Position numbers and translations under genes: made by a program
In this document: positions 63,860 through 64,000 of the stretch, piece by piece
How positions within the stretch are numbered: the first letter of the stretch is position 1
Layout: the number at the start of each line of letters is the position of its first letter
DNA from: Flavobacteria bacterium BAL38
Lineage (GTDB): Bacteria > Bacteroidota > Bacteroidia > Flavobacteriales > Flavobacteriaceae
Assembly (NCBI GenBank): GCA_000169355.1
Contig: AAXX01000001.1
Span: 992,001-1,056,000, forward strand
Direction of reading: 5' to 3'
DNA: 64,000 nt
The notes under the pieces: model-generated
The model's input: the letters and a program-made list of their open reading frames with translations, nothing else
Database searches by the model: none
What the model was told of the DNA's origin: nothing

Positions 63860-64000
63860 AAGAAGTTGGGCATTATTTGCCGCTACCTTAGTTTCCATTA
63901 TTTACGGCGTAACCTTTACGATTGCTAAAGATGTTATGCCTAAATACGTTGATGCTTTCGGATTTATTGTCATGCGTGTTGGTGGTTCGGTGATTTTATT
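63852..64000 (+). CDS. EamA/DMT-family transporter (partial, cut by window end)
   Basis: The reading frame from a GTG at 63852 gives SKRSWALFAATLVSIIYGVT, followed by a strongly hydrophobic helix and FGFIVMRVGGSVILF, typical of the first two helices of drug/metabolite transporters (EamA). Only 49 residues are in the window. It overlaps the ArsC-like stop by 8 nt, suggesting co-translation. Confidence 0.7.
   Translation, partial: MSKRSWALFAATLVSIIYGVTFTIAKDVMPKYVDAFGFIVMRVGGSVIL

Noticed and set aside
1..64000. Possible tRNA or rRNA genes, prophage or defence islands
   Set aside because: I looked for T-arm and anticodon-arm patterns and for phage or defence gene signatures and found none.

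Overview
The window comes from a low-GC member of the Bacteroidota, most likely a Flavobacterium or close relative. Several things point this way: the SdhC cytochrome b558-type subunit, a PorZ-like type IX secretion component with a C-terminal sorting domain, OmpA with thrombospondin type-3 repeats, a TonB-dependent receptor with a carboxypeptidase-like N-terminal domain, and the family usually named THC0290_0291. Many genes are also preceded by the Bacteroidota promoter pattern TTTG / 18-20 nt / TAnnTTTG. No rRNA, tRNA or CRISPR array was seen. All product names come from reading the sequence; no database search was possible.

Layout. 1-2.0 kb: succinate dehydrogenase sdhC-sdhA (sdhA cut by the window edge). 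2.3-5.7 kb: a ChaN-like protein and a large Asp-box beta-propeller protein. 5.7-7.4 kb: an IS110-family element among CACATAG/CTATGTG repeats. 7.4-9.6 kb: Xaa-Pro aminopeptidase and an alpha/beta hydrolase. 9.8-18.5 kb: an AddB-like nuclease and an AddA/RecB-like helicase-nuclease, separated by OmpA and kbl. 18.6-22.6 kb: superoxide dismutase, two tandem small-RNA-like units, purF and a PfkB-family kinase. 22.9-25.0 kb: an outer-membrane protein, rnhA and purN. 25.1-29.5 kb: acpP, fabF, rnc, an IPExxxVDY-type protein and pyk on the plus strand. 29.7-33.0 kb: a LOV-like PAS protein, dinB, a CYTH protein, RlpA and a small membrane protein. 33.1-40.6 kb: a TonB-dependent receptor, then the gene string DUF3108 / tryptophan dioxygenase / M23 peptidase / pgi. 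41.0-43.8 kb: hmgA, a small membrane protein and hppD (tyrosine breakdown). 43.9-48.0 kb: patatin and uvrC. 48.3-51.1 kb: an aspartoacylase-like protein, a PLP decarboxylase and 5-FTHF cyclo-ligase. 51.1-59.2 kb: ileS, a DksA-like protein, lspA and a small lipoprotein, then porZ-recO. 59.3-64.0 kb: gdhA, an outer-membrane protein, a trans-sulfuration enzyme, a DinB-family protein, an ArsC-like protein and the start of an EamA-type transporter.

Most of the window is core housekeeping DNA. The unusual content is in non-coding and repeat structure. The items most worth a second look are a three-hairpin palindromic element lying in frame inside ileS, two tandem small-RNA-like units between sodA and purF and a third small-RNA candidate near hppD. 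Others are an IS110 element with a non-canonical DxxC site and a possible guide-RNA leader, a palindrome plus long hairpin in the fabF leader, and an M23 peptidase in which the usual HxH reads HxC.
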